From Corella eumyota (Eukaryota > Chordata > Ascidiacea > Phlebobranchia > Corellidae): DNA of 64,000 nt. Location of the stretch: positions 3,658,001-3,722,000 of the forward strand of contig OY720101.1 of NCBI GenBank assembly GCA_963082875.1. The letters are read 5' to 3'. Below are positions 11,814 through 24,957 of the stretch, piece by piece. The first letter of the stretch is position 1; each line of letters starts with the position of its first letter. A program made the position numbers and the translations under genes. Under the pieces are notes generated by a model. The model did no database searches, had not been told where the DNA came from, and was given only the letters and a program-made list of their open reading frames with translations.

Positions 11814-14800
11814 ATGTTAAGATTTATTGCTAAAGATAAAAGATTTAGTATTTCCGGTGCAAGCCGAATTTCAGGAATTATAACTCAAAGGTTTGTTCAA
11901 TTTTTTGGCAAGTTTATTTAAAACTTAACATTTATTCCTAGGACTTTAATATTTTTCTTACTATTTTTTCAACTCTTGTTAGGTTTTTATTTTTCAACCT
12001 CTGCCCCCTATACAGAATTTTTTTTTATTTTTATGTATTACAAAGGTTTTCTACCAAAGTTGAGAAAAAGGCAGTGCCATATGCATCTTCACTGCATGAA
12101 AGCAAAGATGAAATACAGACCACAACTCTTCCAACTGAGGCAGATGTTGTGGTTATAGGAGGAGGGAGTGTGGGATGTAGTACAGCATACCACTTGGCTA
12201 AGATGGGAGTTGGGAAGGTTGTGTTGTTAGAGAAACATAAACTAACTGCTGGAACTACTTGGCACACTGCAGGTAATTTCCTTCTGTGAAAAAACACAGT
12301 TTCAAATTCTTTATAATTGAAATCTTTTTTTTATATATTGTTGATAGTTACCCTGACCCAATCTTGAGATGCCTTTGGCAGTTTAGCATATTATAACATA
12401 AAATTGCACTATAATTAAACTAATGATTAGGTGTTGGCTTAGCAGGAGTTTATTTTGTTTGTAACGCATAAGGGAGCTACAGAATAGCGAGTATCAAACC
12501 CAGAAACTCGTGTACGAAAGCCAAGTATTCTGTCCATTATACTATGCTGCCGAATCTTACTTAAAATTGCCATTTTTGTAACAATGCACCTTCTGTAATA
12601 TATGAATTTTTTTAGGTTTATTATGGAGGTTGAACGGCCATGACACTGAAATACAAATTGTTGAACATACTCGTAAGCTGATGACAGAAATTCTCCCGAA
12701 AGAAACAGGTTTAGAGACAGGTTGGGTCCAAACTGGAGGAATGTTTACAGCTTACACTAAGGAAAGAATGGATGCTTACAAATATATGGCAACTGTGAGT
12801 TAGTTTTGATAAATTGGCCAAGATATGTTATAATTTTAGTGTAATAAACAAATGGTCTAATAATTTTTTAAACTTTTTTGTCAGATTTCGAAAGTTTTTG
12901 GTGTAGAATCACATATGTTGAAGAAAAATGAAATTAATGACATCCACCCACTAGTGGATGCTACGAACCTCATTGGAGCTAGCTATAGCCCACTTGATGG
13001 CACTATGGACCCGGCAGGAACTTGTGTTACCTACACCAGGGCTGCGGCTAAATATGGAGCTCAGGTAATTACAATTTTTTTGATTTTTAAAAATCAACTT
13101 GTGTGCTTTTACAAGTTACTAAATTGATGAAAAGTTGTTTTTTTTAATGATCTTTTTAATTTCACTGTTTTGTTTCTTGGGTTTATTTTAAGTTTAATAG
13201 TGCAAAATATCCCTATATTAACAATAAGACCTGTGCTCATATACTAACAAACCCTTCTCTTTGTTTGCATTAATATTAAGCAAGGATAATAAATAGAAAC
13301 TTAAGATATACTTTAACAAACATGAACATTATTATAATTTGTCAAGGTTAAAAAAATTCTAAAAAAAGCTTTATTATTTTTTTAAAAAATTTTCTAAAAA
13401 AAGTTTTATTATTTGAGCCTGTATAAAATATGTTATACATTTCATATTCTTTTAATAAATAATTTTTTATAAATATTTTTTTTTCAGATAATAGAGGATT
13501 GTGGTGTTTTAGATATAAGCACTAAGGAAGACTCACTTGGAGTTAAGAGAATTGATTCAGTTACAACAAATCTGGGTGTGATTAAAACTAAAAATGTTGT
13601 CAGTTGTACTGGGGTTTGGGCCCCTTATATTGGACAGGTAATCTATTTATAACTTTATTTGCAGTGCAGTTTATGTTTAAAAAATGTTTTTTTACAAGAC
13701 TATGTAAAAATAGGTTTTATAATTTAATATTTTTTAGATGGTTGGTGTTCCTGTGCCACAAGTGACATACAAGCATGCTTACATAGTGACAGAATCTATT
13801 GATGGGGTAAAAAATACCCCTAATGTTCGGGACCATGATGCTTCAGTGTATTTTAAAAGACAGGGTGATACTCTACAAATAGGAGGATATGAGGCTAACC
13901 CTATTCCACAGGAAAAGGTTAGTTTTCTGTTTTTTTCATTTAATTATTTAGAAATATATTCTTTTCAACTTTTTTTACTAAGGCAATGGTTCAAATTAAA
14001 TTTAGGCCAAAGTTATTAAACTGTTATGTAAGAAAAAATGTTTAATATTCGTTGTTTTCAGGTTGACCAAGATTTTGCATTTGGCCTGTATGATTTAAAC
14101 TGGGATGTTTTTGGTCGCCATCTTGAGTTGGCATGTGCAGCCATTCCCGCCATATCACAAACTGGAGTAAGATCAACTGTATGTGGACCAGGTAATTTGT
14201 TAGCAGATGCTTATGAATTTTAAACTTTTAAGAAAAAGCATAAACATAATTTAAATTTAAGATTTTCTTCTGTTACTTTTCCCACAGCTTATCTTTTTTT
14301 TTTCAGTAAAAATCATAAAATTTTAAATTTTCTAAAGAATCTTTTACTCCTGATCGCAACCCACTGCTTGGGGAATCACCCATTGTAAGAGGATTCTTTT
14401 ACGGAAGTGGGTTCAACAGTGGGGGCATGATGTTAGGGGGCGGGGCAGGTAAACAACTTGCACACTGGGTAATAAATGGAAGACCAGAGATAGATATGTT
14501 TGCATGGGATATTAGGTTTGTAAAATAAAGAAGTTTTTTGGATCTTTTTTTTTCAATTTATTTTGTTTAAGTTGTAAAAAGTATTACTTTTTTCTGAAAA
14601 GCTATGGTATTGTTTGTGCCCATTTATTAGTAAAACAGTTTCTAATGTGATTACTATTGCAATTACTAGTTAAAGTATTGTATTTAAATTACAACCCCCA
14701 ACTTTAAAATTTACAAGTTAAATCACATTATATGCTGACACTATTTGCAGGCGATTTCCTTCAAGTTTATTTACTAACAAGACTTGGTTGAATGAAAAAT

Positions 14801-17624
14801 CTCATGAAGCTTATGCCAAACATTACAGTATAGCCTTCCATCATGATCAACCCTTGGCTGGAAGAAACCTAAGAAAAGATGCACTACACCAGGTTTATTG
14901 TTTTCACTAACTTTCTATATAATACAAGTCCAATTTAATTATGCCAAAGCTAATGTCTACATCTTAAAACTAACTTGGGAACTTATATAATGTTGTATTG
15001 TTTTTCATTCTAAGATGAAAATTATTTTTTTTTAATCGAAATTATATTTTAGACGCTACTTGATCGTGGATGTTTCTTTGAAGAAAAACACGGTTGGGAG
15101 CGACCTTCCTATTTTCCTACACCACTTCTACAACAAAGTAACCCCCTTAAGGTGTTAGGTTATGATTTTTATGGCAGTTATGATCATGACAAACACAAAG
15201 ACTACTTGTACAACGATTTCTTGCTAAAAGATTATACTTTTAAGTACCCAGGAGATGTTCATAAGCAAGTGAGTTTCTTGTAAATTTTATGTGTTATATT
15301 AAAAGCAAACTTTTAGTATAAATTTTGTTTTTTGATATAAATAAAATTTATGTTATGGTTATATTTAGATTGGCAGAGAATGCCTGACCTGTCGAACCCA
15401 TGCTGCTATGTTTAATCAAACTTATATGGGAAAATTGTTTATTAAAGGACCAGATGCTGACAAGGCCGCAAGGTGAATTGTTTTTTTCTAGTTTTAAAAC
15501 TTTACAAGTGGGTATGGGATCCAGTTTATTTCATGTATTCCTGATTTTCTTTTCATTCTTACAGTTATAGTATATACACAAACTTAAAACATTAAACTTA
15601 TTTTGTCATTTTTTTATTGTACATATTTTATTATTATTCTTGTTATTATAATTGATCAACCAAATACATGAATAGAAAATATAACTAAATATAAATATAA
15701 CATTTAACATGCAGCAGTCTGAAAAAAGTAATGTTTGTCAATTAAAAACATATAAATATATAAACGTGTTTTAACTATTTTTTTTAATCTAGGCATATAT
15801 TCTCACGAGATGTTAGCGGTGGAAAGAAATTAAACCCATGTACTTATACTTTAATGTTAAATGATAAAGGAGGTATTGAAGCTGATCTAGTTGTGGCAAA
15901 ACTCAAAGATCAAAACGGAGGTGAATTTGTAACAACAAGTTAACTCTGTAATATATATTCTAATTTTAGTAACAATTCCTTTTTATAAATTGTAAAACAG
16001 TATTTCTATATTTTAAAATAAATATATAAATACATTGGCTTATATATATTTTAACATCAATTTTTTGGGTTTTTATTTTAAATTAGAACCTGAATATTAC
16101 CTAACTGTTGGTGGGTATGCTGCTGAGTATTGCAAGGGGCATATTAGTGATCATCTTAACTCACTCGGACTTAATTGTACAATGGAAGATAGAACTGAGG
16201 AAATGGCAATATTAAGTTTACAGGGACCTGAAAGGTTTGGTTTTTAAAACAAACATTATTTTAACAAAAAGAGGCATGTGCTTATTATACAAAAATTGTG
16301 TTTTATTATTTGATTTACCTAGGCAGTACATTAAAAATGCAGTGTAAAAATGAAAGTTACGTTTTACCATCTTATTGCTCAGTTTAGAAATTTTACAAAA
16401 AATTATTGGAAATAAAAATCTCAGTAAATTGAAGTTTAGCCGATGGACACAAGAAAATATTTCTGGTTTGCCAGCTTTAATTATGAGGTAAACTTTTGAT
16501 TAAAAAATTAGGTTAAGTCTATTTACACAATAAATATGTAGGGATAAACGTTTTAAATTTTTTGTTAGACTTTCATTTGTTGGTGAAATTGGTTATGAGA
16601 TTCACTGTTCAATGGAGCATGCAAAGACAATCTATGATGTCATAATGAGCGAAGACAATGGAATTTGTGATGCTGGGTATAGGGCTTTAGAATCACTCAG
16701 TACAGAAATAGGTAGATACTTTAAAGTAAATACTTTAAACACTTTTCAAAAAGTAATTACTTTTATTTGCTTTTAAAACCACCTCTATTTATACCACTTT
16801 CTTTGTGTCGCTACAATTTCTACAGAATGCTTCTTTCAAAAAAATAAAAAATCTAACTGGAAAAATTTTTTTTCTTTAAATTTTTAAGCTGTCAAGATTT
16901 CTTTTTTTTTAGGATTTCACCATTGGGGTCACAGTATTAGAACTGATGACACTCCACTTGAATCACATTTAATGCATTTGTGCGACAAAGATGCTACCTA
17001 TGTTGGAAGCAATGCTGTTAATAATATGAGGGAAACAAATCCTGATAAAATATTGGCTTGTTTTACAGTAGATGAGTAAGTGTATAGGCAAGAGACTGTT
17101 TTTTAGGAATTATTCATTTTCTTTTTTTAATTTAAAAAAATTTTTTTTTTTTTTTTAGTAAAGTTCAGTTATTAGGACATGAAGCCATTTATAAAGATGG
17201 CAAAATAGTTGGGTATGTAAGAAATGCTGTTCACGCCTTTGCTATGGATAAAGGAATTGCTTTTGGGTTGGTATCAAAATTTTTAAAAGCAGTTTTTTAA
17301 TTTTTTTAGTTTAAACTTTAAAATTTAAATCTATTGAATAATAACATTGTTGCCAATTTTGATGCTTGAAAAGGTAATCTTAAATTGAAAGACTTCATTA
17401 ACTTAACTGTGTTATATAGCTATAAAATTTATTTAAATTTCAGTTATGTTGATAATAAAATCCCAAATTTGATGGAGGGTAGTTATAACATTGAAGTAAT
17501 TGGAACAAAATATCCAGCTAATATTCACAATGGAAGTCCATTTGATCCCAAATTCACAAGATTATTTGGAAAATATTTAGAACTAGATCAATCTAAATTT
17601 AAGGAAATTTTGAAGAGTTTGTAA
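11814..17624 (+). CDS. SARDH: Sarcosine dehydrogenase, mitochondrial
   Basis: I read 18 exons: 11814-11890, 12046-12272, 12616-12794, 12885-13064, 13488-13637, 13738-13917, 14062-14191, 14338-14515, 14751-14892, 15053-15268, 15369-15472, 15793-15920, 16087-16234, 16383-16487, 16569-16711, 16913-17075, 17159-17266 and 17444-17624. They total 2739 nt (912 aa; vertebrate SARDH is about 918). The N terminus is basic and Ser-rich, like a mitochondrial presequence. The FAD-binding GGGSVGC lies in [20 protein letters not shown]. His99 in TTWHTAG corresponds to the histidine that carries FAD covalently in this family. [17 protein letters not shown] and [19 protein letters not shown] are family signatures, and the C-terminal half is a GcvT-like folate-binding domain. 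The enzyme oxidises sarcosine to glycine, passing one carbon to tetrahydrofolate and electrons to ETF. SARDH rather than dimethylglycine dehydrogenase is chosen from the overall match. AATAAA is at 17642-17647. Confidence 0.94.
12345..12556 (-). repeat. tRNA-derived SINE in SARDH intron 2
   Basis: Read on the minus strand, the element starts with a tRNA-like head. TAGTATAATGG fits an A box, and GGGTTTGATACT about 35 nt on fits a degenerate B box. The body continues with TAAACTCCTGCTAAGCCAAC and AACTGCCAAAGGCATCTCAA. A second copy of the same body lies on the plus strand at 32978-33203, which shows it is dispersed. Family name not assigned. Confidence 0.75.
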
Positions 17625-20194
17625 TTTTTGTGTTAATAATCAATAAATGAGCTTTGTAAAATATTTTTTTTGTTTTGCACAGTTTTGATGCTTAATTCTT
17701 ATATGCAATGTAATTTCTGTATCTTTTTATATTGAAATATTTTATTTTATAATTATGTATAATTCTGTATTCTTCAAAACAACCATCTGTAATTTTTCAA
17801 AATATTTAATGCAATAATTCAATTAGTCCAGCCGTCGATTCATTGTTTATGTAAAACATTTTTTTTTTGGTGCAAATAATTTTTTAAAAGCATTTTTATT
17901 GCATTGCAATTTAAATTTTTAATTCCATTAACTGTGTGGTGTTAGTATTTTTATCATATTTTTTAATAGTAATATGCAAATCTGTAAATAAATTTAATTT
18001 AGCTTGTTTAAAAATTTGTTTGTGTTATTTTAATATTTATTTTAACAAAAATAGTTAAGATGAACTGGTAAACCCACAGGGAATTATTCATTGTTAACCA
18101 TTGTTATTATAACAATGAATATGAAGAATTTAACAATAAAATGACAACGTTGATCATTTTTACAAATTCCTTGCTCGTTAATCATTTACAAATGTCTGAT
18201 TAAAAATTTAGAACCATATGTTTAGAGGTCATATTTATTGATTAATAATATCTATTTAAAAAGAGTGGGTAGTTTGGTTGATAAGAAAGCATTAGTAATA
18301 ATTTCTTTTTTTTAAATGATTAAACTAGTTTTAAGTTCGTGACGTATTAAGCAATTTGTTTTAAAAAAGTAAAATTTAAAAAATAAATACCTGAATTCTA
18401 GTGACAGTTAGCAAACGCCTTAATCTTGCGCTTGTACGTTCAGCCTATCATTACGAAGGGTTAAAAGGACAATTACGATTGTTTACGAAACAATCGAATC
18501 ATGTAGATTCATCTATGACGACATAAACCATCATAAATTAACGAAGACAGTCGAAAATTAAATGAACTTTTTGTTTGTTTACAGTTGTCTTAAAATCTAG
18601 TGATTACAACTATTATAGTTATCATAATGATCTTTGTGACGTCACATTCCACAGCGGCAATCGGTGTGCAAAACCACTTAAAATTTTTTCAGTTGAAGTT
18701 TGTAAAAATTAGAGGTCAAATAGCTAAGTAGAATTTAGAATAAGATACTAAATATTTTTGTAGATTTTTTATCATATATATTTTCAATATATTTTATACT
18801 TTTTTTTAATCAGTTATAAAAATACAGTGTTATATATTCAAGGATAAAATGTATACCCAAGTTTGAAAATTTGAATTAAATGTTTAATTATTTTGTTAGT
18901 AATTCGAAATTAAAAATTGGTTCGATTTTAGTTTTTTATTTTTGCTTTTTTATAGCAATCGATAAATAGATTTCTTAATCGCAAAATCTGTTGCTACAAA
19001 AGAAAACAGAAAAATGTTGACTATAGTCGTCAAATGAGTTAAACAATGTGGGCATTGTAGCTAGTTTAAAAAAGTGCATTGAGTGACGCAATTTCCGGTT
19101 GGGTGATTAATAAATAATATTAAATTTCAAGTAAGATCACGTAGATAATCTGAGCGAAAAATAATTAAAATATTGAATTATACTGCGTCTTATTAATATT
19201 TAATTAAAAATCCTTTAAAAGTCAGTTGAAATAAATTATGGAATATCTGATATAAATTAGCTCAGAATAAAATTTAATTAAAAATCAAGCCTTTTTTTAA
19301 AGATTTCCGTTAAGTCAGCTAGTCTGTTAGTGCATTAACTGTTCAAAGAAAAATACTAACACAGATTTTACAGCGTACAGTAAAACCACATACATGACTG
19401 TTTAAATCAAATTATTATTGATCTCTCTTGAGCATTAGCTATGTAACACAAAACGTGAAACATAAGCCCTTGTCGTTTTAAATAAATATTATTGTTAGAT
19501 CAGAAATTATTACCTACAAGTCAATGTAAAGATTAGGTAAAGTTTATAAAATTTTAAAGCATGAAATATTCAGATATTGTGAAAGTAATGTCATTCTATA
19601 TGACAGCAAATTAAAGATATGATTTTAAAAACCACTTAGCTATGACATCATAATACAGCGAACTTAGTGGCTAAAGGTTAAGAAAACTTAGAAACTAAAT
19701 TATGAATTATATTCGATTTAAAATATGTGAGAGCGTTTAAGGTATGTCAAATATGGAAATAATTCCAGTTTGAAAAATATTGCTCACCGTAAATATATGG
19801 TTAAAATATACATATGTTTTATGTCGCATATGTTATTTTGTGGCTATATACTTACTTACCTTTATGCCTGTTATCGCAAAATTTTTGTTTGAACAGTACG
19901 AATTCAAAGGAAAAGGTGTTATTGACACATTCTTAATGTTTGTTTAAACGCAATACTATAAGCTTTAATATAATTTTGTATTTCATTTTCTCATATAAGA
20001 TTAAACTATTGGAAAGACGATTTGTAAATGACGTGTCAGTAAGACAATTTAGAATTTTAATATTCAGGTTTTAAGTTTTGCATTTTTAGCCCTATTTAGG
20101 CTTAATGTGAATGTGTTGACTATTGCTAAAATAATGCATATTTGTTGTTTGTGACGTCACTGAGAAAAAGACGCATGGGATATCCTGTCTTAGG
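17625..20194. other. Gene-free region upstream of the cadherin-like gene
   Basis: The first few tens of bases are SARDH 3' UTR. The rest has no convincing ORF. Paired SOX-like half-sites occur as inverted repeats near 18100-18118 (CATTGTTAT..ATAACAATG) and near 18476-18494 (GATTGTTT..AAACAATC). TGACGTCA occurs at 18637-18644 and 20152-20159, the latter 36 bp before the cadherin-like start codon. The region may carry enhancers or the promoter of the downstream gene; this is inferred from motifs only. Confidence 0.35.
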
Positions 20195-22615
20195 ATGGAA
20201 ATTTTCTTATTGTTTTATTCCTTGTTGATATTTATAAAACAATTGCACTTAGTAAAAGGTAATTTACTTCCTTATAGGAATATCAATTTGTAAATAAACC
20301 TGCATATTTAATTATAACTATTCGATGATTTTTTGAAATTTTTTTTCCTTTAACAATATGATTTAAATTTAAAATTAGGTTTATATTAAATAAAAGTAAT
20401 TGCTTAATTTTTGTCTAAGGTCAACAAACTTTGAAGGTTGCGGAAGGAATAGGGAATTACCCTAAAGTGTTAGCAACGGTAAATAATTCATTTTATGTGA
20501 TCCAAAACCAGTGTTTTAATTTAATCCAGTAAAAGAAATCTTGACACTTATAAATAATACTTTATTTTGTGTTTAACAGCTTCCTTTTTATGACATCACA
20601 ACGACAAAATGTTCTATAGATTCGGTTTCTTTCGTGCCCCCAAACGGTCAACGAACCCCACTTATACCCAAGTTGTTCGGAATCATGATCCAACCATTTC
20701 CAATTACGACAACGGCGAGTGACGTCACTACCTCATCTCACGTGACCACAGCAGTGCCATTAACGACTTCAAGCAGAACTACAAGTGTACATAATAGAAC
20801 AAATGACGTCACAACTACGAACCTTAATCTAACAACAACTTATGACGTCACAACTACAAAACTAAATTTAACATCAGCCGATGACGTCACGACTCCAACA
20901 TCTACGTTTACAGGTTCTTATGACGTCACAGCCACAAACCTTAACTTAACAACAGCTCGTGACGTAACAACGACGGATCGTGATGTCACAACAACAGCTC
21001 GTGACGTTACAACAACAGCTTACAAGGTCATATCAACGGGTCATGACGTTACAACAATGGGCCATAACGTCACAAAAATGGGTCATAACGTCACAAAAAT
21101 GGGTCATAACCTCACAACAATGGGTTATGGCGTCACAACAATGGGTCATGAGGTCACAACTTCGCCTCAAAACAAAAAGTTCAGGAATATCGTTAAAAAT
21201 AAAAAGCCAAAAGCGAAACGCGACATCAAAACTGAAAATAGAACTGCTGCAAGTGGCAATTTAATAAATAATTCTTTATCGTTACAAACTGTCCCGCCTA
21301 CAACAACGGCTTCAATATACGATTATGACATCATTACAGACGATATACCGATATTAGAAGGAAAGTTGGTGCAACTTTACGACTTGGATCGCGAGAAGGC
21401 ATCAAGTCACGTGATCACAGTCCATTGCAGTGACGTCAATGATACAGAAGTAAGTTATTTTTGTTTGCACAACCAGGCTTTGAATTTGGAAAAAAGGGGC
21501 TTTTTTAACTTTCTTTAATAACGATTAAAACATTTTTTTAGACTGAAGTGCCTTTTTGGTTTATAATTGAAGTAACTGACATCAATGACAACACACCAGT
21601 ATTTGTTCCTTCTTCCTTAAATACTCAAATACCACCAAGTGTTCAATTCGGTAAGCTTATAAAAAATTAAACTTTCAAAAATTTGCAAAAAAAATGACAT
21701 CAAGTTTTGGATTAAATTTTACTGTTTTTTTAAATATTTACTTTCTTAATTACCATATCTTGATTTGTTGTCTAGGTGACGTCATAATGCTCCCACGTGC
21801 GACGGACGCTGACGTAGGCATAAACGCTTTACTCAATTACAATTATGTATTGGGTACTCAACGAATTCATTTTAAAAATGGAACGAAATGTAAGACTTTA
21901 ATCATTATTTATTCGTAATAAGGATAATAACTTTATTATTTACTATTTGGTTTTTACAAGCTTTTTAACTTTTTTGTTTTTTAGTTACAACGCCGTATCC
22001 TATTTTTTCGATATGGAAAACTGGACAAGTAATTTTAGCGACAGATTATGTTAAAGATAATATTGTGGTCACTTTCAAGATTGCGGTCAAGGATTTAGGG
22101 AGTAGAAGTGATGGTAAATATTCTTAAAAAATAAAAATTAATCTATTTTAAGTATTTTTTTTTCTACGTGTTGTTTTTGTTATAGGAAATCGGGCAACAT
22201 CGACTGCTACGATTGTAGTCTGTAGTGATTGTGACGTCATACCCCCGTTAAATCCACGTGGTAACAATTTATTTTTAAGAATTGGCCATTTCATTTTATT
22301 TACATTATTCTACAAAATATCTTAAAAACCCGATTTTTTTAAAGCAGGTTTTCCAATCTGGGCGATTGTGGTTCCTTCTATTGTATTTGTTCTAGTGTTA
22401 AGCATTGTTTTGTTAGTGATTATTTTAAAATGGAGAAAACGAAGGAAACTGGCTCAATGCGTTCTAGTTATTGATGACGGTAAGAAAACACTTTCCTAAA
22501 TCAAGTACCAACTTTCAACTTATTATATTAGAGCACAAAATATGCAGATTTAAACTTTAACTAACTGGTACTTTTGATTTTAGAATCGCTTCTTGCAAAC
22601 GCAAGTGAATTGTAA
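20195..22615 (+). CDS. Small cadherin-like type I membrane protein with Thr-rich repeat stalk
   Basis: I read nine exons: 20195-20258, 20420-20478, 20580-21449, 21542-21650, 21776-21889, 21985-22113, 22186-22260, 22348-22479 and 22584-22615 (527 aa). Residues 1-21 form a signal peptide. The large third exon encodes a Thr/Ser-rich stalk with many DVTT units, then 7-residue repeats (GHNVTKM type) rich in N-x-T sequons, then basic residues. Cadherin-like sequence follows: YDLDRE near the end of that exon, VTDINDNTPVF (the calcium-binding DxNDN linker) and RATDADVGINALLNY. A transmembrane helix (WAIVVPSIVFVLVLSIVLLV) precedes a basic stop-transfer sequence and a tail of roughly 25 residues ending NASEL. 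With only about two cadherin-like domains, it is much shorter than classical or protocadherins. Adhesion or surface function is inferred. AATAAA is at 22835-22840. Confidence 0.8.
20715..21165 (+). repeat. In-frame minisatellite encoding DVTT / GHNVTKM repeats
   Basis: Inside the cadherin-like gene, irregular units built around GACGTCACAAC encode DVTT. They grade into a 21-bp tandem repeat (about 21040-21160) encoding GH(D/N)VT(T/K)M. Exact TGACGTCA starts at 20720, 20804, 20843, 20882 and 20921, always in the same reading phase. The encoded peptide offers many O- and N-glycosylation positions. Confidence 0.8.
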
Positions 22616-23185
22616 GGTTGCAAATACAATACAGGTCGGATGACTTATCTTCTCATTGCACGAGAACAAAAAGCGACCTAAAGGATAAACTCTTGCCCTT
22701 TTTTCAGCATTGTTGTTCTGTGATTTAAAGTACACAAAAATCCTAAGCTCCACTGTATAATTGAGGCTTAACCTCACTAATTATTTAACAAATACTTTAC
22801 GCACTGTGAATAGTAAAAATACAAAAAATACACAAATAAATAGCATAAATTCTGTCCTAATTTTTAAATGTAAGGGGTTAATAGAGCAGCCTGTATAGAC
22901 AATTATAAATAAGCTTTTTTAGTTTGGTAATCCAAGGACCTAAAAATTTAAGTTCATCATAAAAAACGCAGAATTTTAACCATCGTAGTGATGTCTCATG
23001 TCACGAAACACTAACTACTTCTGCTCTTCGTTAACACGTGCGCTTTTTTATTTAGTTTGTTGATTTGGTTGCATCGTTTTTTGTAATTTTAAAACAAAAA
23101 TAAAGGGTATATTTTACCTTGTTAAGTTATCTTTAAACCGCCAGTTAAGTTATTACAGTTATTTACATTAAATTTAACTTTAAAT
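22616..23185. other. Spacer between cadherin-like gene and NOL7
   Basis: Contains the 3' UTR of the upstream gene up to about AATAAA 22835-22840, then AT-rich sequence that must include the NOL7 promoter. No other feature seen. Confidence 0.5.
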
Positions 23186-23902
23186 ATGTCGTCCGGTTCA
23201 GAATCCGATAATGAAATGCCAGACGCCGTTCCGTTTCAAAACAGTAAAACACTAGCGTTAAAAGATATTCAAGATCTTAAGGAAAGTTTGGAAAGGTAAA
23301 ACTTATTGTTTTTTAGTGAATAATAAAAAGATAAATCTGAAATTCTAATTTGTGAATTATAAAAACATTTATATTTTAGGGACAAAAGTGCTAAAAAGCA
23401 AGTTCAATATGAACGCGAACAGAGAAACCTCCAACAAAAAGTTAGATTTTAATATTCCGATTTTTAATACCTGAATAATATTATTTTTTATTTTTTATTT
23501 TTATTTTTTTTGCAGAAAAGCAAACTCCTCTCTGCAGAAGTTTTAAGAAAAGCAGATATTTCAATTAAAAACAAAGAAGAAAAAAGACAAATTTTAAACA
23601 AATTAAAAGATGATCAACTGAAGGAATTAAATGAAAAGTAAATGTGTTTCATTTATAAATATAAAATGTATTTTACCTTTATATCATTTTTTAACCCTTT
23701 TTTTAGAGCATTATTAGCTGACAATGATGAAGAAATATTTGAAGAAAAATATGTAAATTTAAATAAAATAAAACACAAGCCAGTGGATGATTCGGCAAAA
23801 CAATTTTTGCAAGATAAACTTTATGGAAACAGAATTCACAGAGTCGATGCAAAAAAATTAAAAAGACTTCAACACAAAAGAAGCGTGAATAAAAACCACT
23901 GA
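23186..23902 (+). CDS. NOL7: Nucleolar protein 7 homologue
   Basis: I read four exons (23186-23295, 23380-23440, 23516-23637, 23707-23902) totalling 162 aa. The N terminus is acidic and Ser-rich, followed by a charged helical middle with KSKLLSAEVLRKA, matching KRKLLPDTILEKL of human NOL7. The C-terminal block AKQFLQDKLYGNRIHRVDAK corresponds to the NOL7 C-terminal domain ([20 protein letters not shown] in human). The protein ends soon after this block, so it is shorter than human NOL7 (about 257 aa) and lacks the final basic extension. NOL7 proteins are nucleolar and linked to early ribosome assembly; that role is from the family. AATAAA is at 24148-24153. The next gene converges on it. Confidence 0.8.
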
Positions 23903-24957
23903 TTTCTCCCCCAAAAAACAACAAAAAAACAATTCTTAATGGGCATTAACCAATCAAAAAGTTGGTATCTATTTTTAATTATTAAACTAAGCCTCTCCTA
24001 ATGCTCTTGTACATTTTAGAATATATATAAACTTTAATTAATTGTCTTAGATGCAGTGGGTTAAAAACAACAATTTCACAAAATCAGAAGGCAATTTTAT
24101 GTTAACAGCAAACTAACTGTCGGTCTGAGTCACAATTCTTGGTGATAAATAAACTTTGGTTGTTGTTTTTTATTTTTAATAAATTTTATTTCTTTGTTTA
24201 TAGCATTACATTTCTATACTGCAAACAACTACAAAAAAGCAGAGGTTGATAAAATTAATAATAAAACAACTGAACATATATGTAAGCTTTAAAATTAATA
24301 AAAACAAAACTAAGTATGTTTTTAAAAATGCAGAAAATTACTAAAATTAAATTGCTAGATTGCCAAAAATAGAGAAATATGAAATTTTTAAATTAAAAAT
24401 ATGATTAGAGTTTATCTACAATAGAGATACTGCAAAAATATTTTTAAAACAAATAAAACTTAGTTGTTACAAATATTAACTTAAAAAAAGATTATGCAAA
24501 CTTATTACACAAGACCTTTAAAAATGATTACATTTATATAATAAAAAAAATTAAAATTCGGCAAGTTTAGATTTGATTAAACATCATTTCTCAAGTGCCT
24601 TTATAATTTAATTAACAAACACAATGTTTCAAACTTTTATAAGCTTTTTAAATACAACAATGTTTTTTTATGTGCATAGTAAAGGGACATAGAAAATAAA
24701 ATTTAAACTTTTCTTGATTATGTGTGAAGCCTTAAATAAGTAATTTATAAATTGTTGAAATATTATTTAAAATTTGCATAAACCCAATTTAAGTTTTAAG
24801 AAACTTGTAATATTCACAAATTATATAAATTTGATTTTGGAAAAGTAATTATTTTGGATTTTTATGAATGCTTGCTGTGTTATTGCACATTTTAAGTATA
24901 AAAGATTAATTACAATATAATAATATAATATATATATCTTTGCAACCTTCATTTTCT
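23903..24957. other. Convergent 3' UTR region, NOL7 (+) and PITPNC1 (-)
   Basis: Very AT-rich sequence between two stop codons facing each other. It contains AATAAA at 24148-24153 for NOL7 and presumably the PITPNC1 3' UTR. No coding potential or structured element noted. Confidence 0.5.

Noticed and set aside
12427-12556. Functional tRNA gene in SARDH intron 2
   Set aside because: A- and B-box-like motifs are present, but no cloverleaf closes, and a second dispersed copy shows it is a SINE.
20715-21165. Regularly spaced short repeats that might suggest a CRISPR array
   Set aside because: They are in-frame coding minisatellite units in an animal gene, without unique spacers.
20980-21264. 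Second-frame ORF in the cadherin-like stalk
   Set aside because: It is the alternate frame of the 21-bp minisatellite; signal peptide, cadherin and membrane segments are in the other frame.
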